NCBI RefSeq assembly: GCF_000337775.1
Contig: NZ_AOLQ01000056.1
Coordinates: 24,292-88,291, forward strand
Direction of reading: 5' to 3'
DNA length: 64,000 nt
Source of the DNA: Haloarcula vallismortis ATCC 29715
Lineage (GTDB): Archaea > Halobacteriota > Halobacteria > Halobacteriales > Haloarculaceae
Part shown: positions 62,945-64,000 of the stretch, piece after piece
Layout of the letters: every line of letters begins with the position of its first letter
Numbering within the stretch: the stretch's first letter is position 1
Translations under genes and position numbers: made by a program
The notes under the pieces: generated by a model
What the model was told of the DNA's origin: nothing
The model's database searches: none
What the model saw: only the letters and a program-made list of their open reading frames with translations

Positions 62945-63872
62945 TGCTCTGTTGAATAGATCCTGAGTCACGGTTAGAGCGGTTCACAGAGCGGTTCTAT
63001 GTTTGTGATGGCGAACATCAGGATGATTTCACGGAACTGCCGATACCAGCCAAGCGCTCGCACGGCATCGCCGAGCGAGCGCTTCGTTGTCGAATACGAG
63101 GTTTCGGCCATCCAGCGCTGAGTGTACCCTTTTGACCGGATAAGTGCGTTATTCGCTGTTGCGTTCAATGACGAACCGCGGTAGTGAACGAGGTAGTCTA
63201 TATCCAGTGCAGCAATCTCGTATTCGGTGTGCCAGTCTTGGAAACCGGAGTCAGCGGCGACGGACAGCAGGTCGTCCGCGTTCCGGCGGACGACCTGCGG
63301 CCCGGTCTTCGTATCGTGTTGCCATCGTGCTGAAATATGAACGTCAAGCACAGCTAGTGACTCTGTATCGGTTACTGTCGTCACTTTCAGCGTTTGGACA
63401 GTGCTTCCAGACCGCTGTCGGTAGTACGATGAGGCCGAACGTTGGTCAAAGAATGTGCTGTCAAGTGCTATGTGGCCAGATTGCGGGTGTTGCTGCGCTG
63501 AAACGCGCAGCAACGCCCGCCACACCCACATTTTGAGCCGATCAAACGATTTGTAGATCGTCGTGTAATCCGGGAGATCATCTTGGTCAAGTTCAAGAAT
63601 GTCGCGGAGTTCCGCCATGTATTTCAGCCGATTCGGCGTCTCGCGGAAGCTATGATCCTCTTCAAGTCGAAAACAGTGTAACACGACGTGGATCCAGCGG
63701 GCGAACCCGCCGCTGGCGGGCTCGCCCGCGTGCTTCCCTAACGCTTGTTTAGCTAGATGCCGACACTGCTCAACGAAGTCGAGGATGTCGACTTCCATGG
63801 ACAGAGTCAATTCCTCGGCTTCACCCTTCTACTCCGTGATACCACACGATTAGACCGCTATTCAACAGAGCA
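62945..63872 (-). mobile_element. IS5-like insertion sequence (928 bp)
   Basis: Bounded by 15-bp perfect inverted repeats TGCTCTGTTGAATAG (62945-62959) and CTATTCAACAGAGCA (63858-63872) with one intact transposase between them. The length is usual for IS5-family elements. No target duplication is seen (flanks ATTTC and AATCAG). It abuts the end of ISH8 copy 2. Confidence 0.85.
62974..63798 (-). CDS. IS5-family transposase
   Basis: About 274 aa from the ATG at 63798 (an upstream ATG at 63810 adds four residues). The catalytic triad is seen as GHIALDSTFFDQ, SVAADSGFQDWH and RWMAETSYSTTKRSLGD, the last being a typical IS5 DDE ending with Y/S-T-K-R. The N-terminal region (FRETPNRLKYMAELRDIL, LPDYTTIYKSFDRL) is the helix-turn-helix-like part. 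No frameshift or stop: this is the only apparently intact transposase in the window. Confidence 0.9.
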   Translation of the reverse strand: MEVDILDFVEQCRHLAKQALGKHAGEPASGGFARWIHVVLHCFRLEEDHSFRETPNRLKYMAELRDILELDQDDLPDYTTIYKSFDRLKMWVWRALLRVSAQQHPQSGHIALDSTFFDQRSASSYYRQRSGSTVQTLKVTTVTDTESLAVLDVHISARWQHDTKTGPQVVRRNADDLLSVAADSGFQDWHTEYEIAALDIDYLVHYRGSSLNATANNALIRSKGYTQRWMAETSYSTTKRSLGDAVRALGWYRQFREIILMFAITNIEPLCEPL

Positions 63873-64000
63873 AATCAGAGCGCTGTCTTGGTTCTGCCAA
63901 CTCCACTTGAATAGCGACGGTGACCGAAGAGAACAGTTGCGTTGAGGCCGATTTCTCCGAGTATTTGTGGCATCTCACTCAGCAAATCAACTCTTCAGTA
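63873..64000 (-). pseudogene. Possible transposase N-terminal remnant at the window edge
   Basis: The minus strand reads SEMPQILGEIGLNATVLFG before becoming unlike a protein. The phrase MPQILGEIGL resembles the N-terminal helix of some haloarchaeal IS5-type transposases. It is cut by the window end and directly abuts the IS5-like element, so it may be a remnant of an older IS into which this one jumped. Weak. Confidence 0.25.

Noticed and set aside
1..64000. CRISPR array, plasmid origin, integrase or tRNA attachment site
   Set aside because: No regularly spaced repeats, no cas, orc/cdc6 or integrase genes, and no tRNA were recognised.

Overview
The window is a GC-rich haloarchaeal chromosome or large replicon segment. 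The evidence is acidic proteomes, Tat-type lipoprotein signals (RR motif plus lipobox Cys), archaeal TATA boxes about 25-30 nt before start codons (many mRNAs look leaderless), a haloarchaeal-type 5S rRNA and ISH8-type insertion sequences. A Haloarcula-like organism fits best, but the genus is inference.

Bases 1-50,000 are a densely packed, mostly metabolic backbone. 0.4-7.7 kb holds a Tat lipoprotein sugar dehydrogenase, a TIM-barrel isomerase, an RNase H-like protein, an SDR and several small membrane or acidic proteins. 7.8-12.1 kb holds a ureohydrolase (agmatinase family), an AbrB-PhoU regulator and a sodium:solute symporter. 12.2-18.7 kb holds a JAMM protease, an APC permease with its UspA partner, a divergent CCT-type chaperonin, a formamidase and a HIT hydrolase. 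19.0-20.8 kb is a SCO1-TlpA-CcdA operon for copper/haem maturation of respiratory enzymes. A solitary 5S rRNA gene with its own TATA box lies at 23.07-23.19 kb on the minus strand; no 16S, 23S or tRNA gene was found beside it. 25.3-28.4 kb carries an ABC exporter pair and an associated membrane protein. 28.6-32.6 kb has two regulators, a fructosamine-kinase-like protein and a sugar porter. 32.7-36.4 kb has three overlapping, paralogous iron/siderophore-type binding lipoproteins behind a promoter bracketed by two DtxR-type iron boxes. 37.5-41.5 kb encodes DabB-DabA, a two-gene energy-coupled inorganic carbon (CO2) uptake system with all four predicted zinc-site residues present, preceded by an AsnC/Lrp regulator. 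44.3-50.0 kb has LUD/LutB-type oxidation genes facing a glycerate kinase and a LarA-like nickel-enzyme homologue, suggesting 2-hydroxyacid metabolism.

From about 50.1 kb to the end the sequence becomes visibly AT-richer and mobile. Here lie a broken ORF, a GT2 glycosyltransferase, an ISH8-type element with a perfect 10-bp target duplication but a frameshifted transposase, a Tat lipoprotein beta-helix protein, a decayed transposase, a polytopic GT-C-like protein, two GT4 glycosyltransferases, a Tat-exported polysaccharide lyase, a second ISH8-type element (inverted, with a nonsense codon), and an intact IS5-like element that appears to have inserted into the target duplication of the second ISH8. 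This region looks like an exopolysaccharide/surface-glycan island.

The most notable items are the orphan 5S rRNA gene, the iron-box-controlled triple binding-protein operon without a permease, the haloarchaeal DAB carbon pump, the LUD/LarA-like/glycerate kinase neighbourhood, and the nested insertion history of the glycan island.
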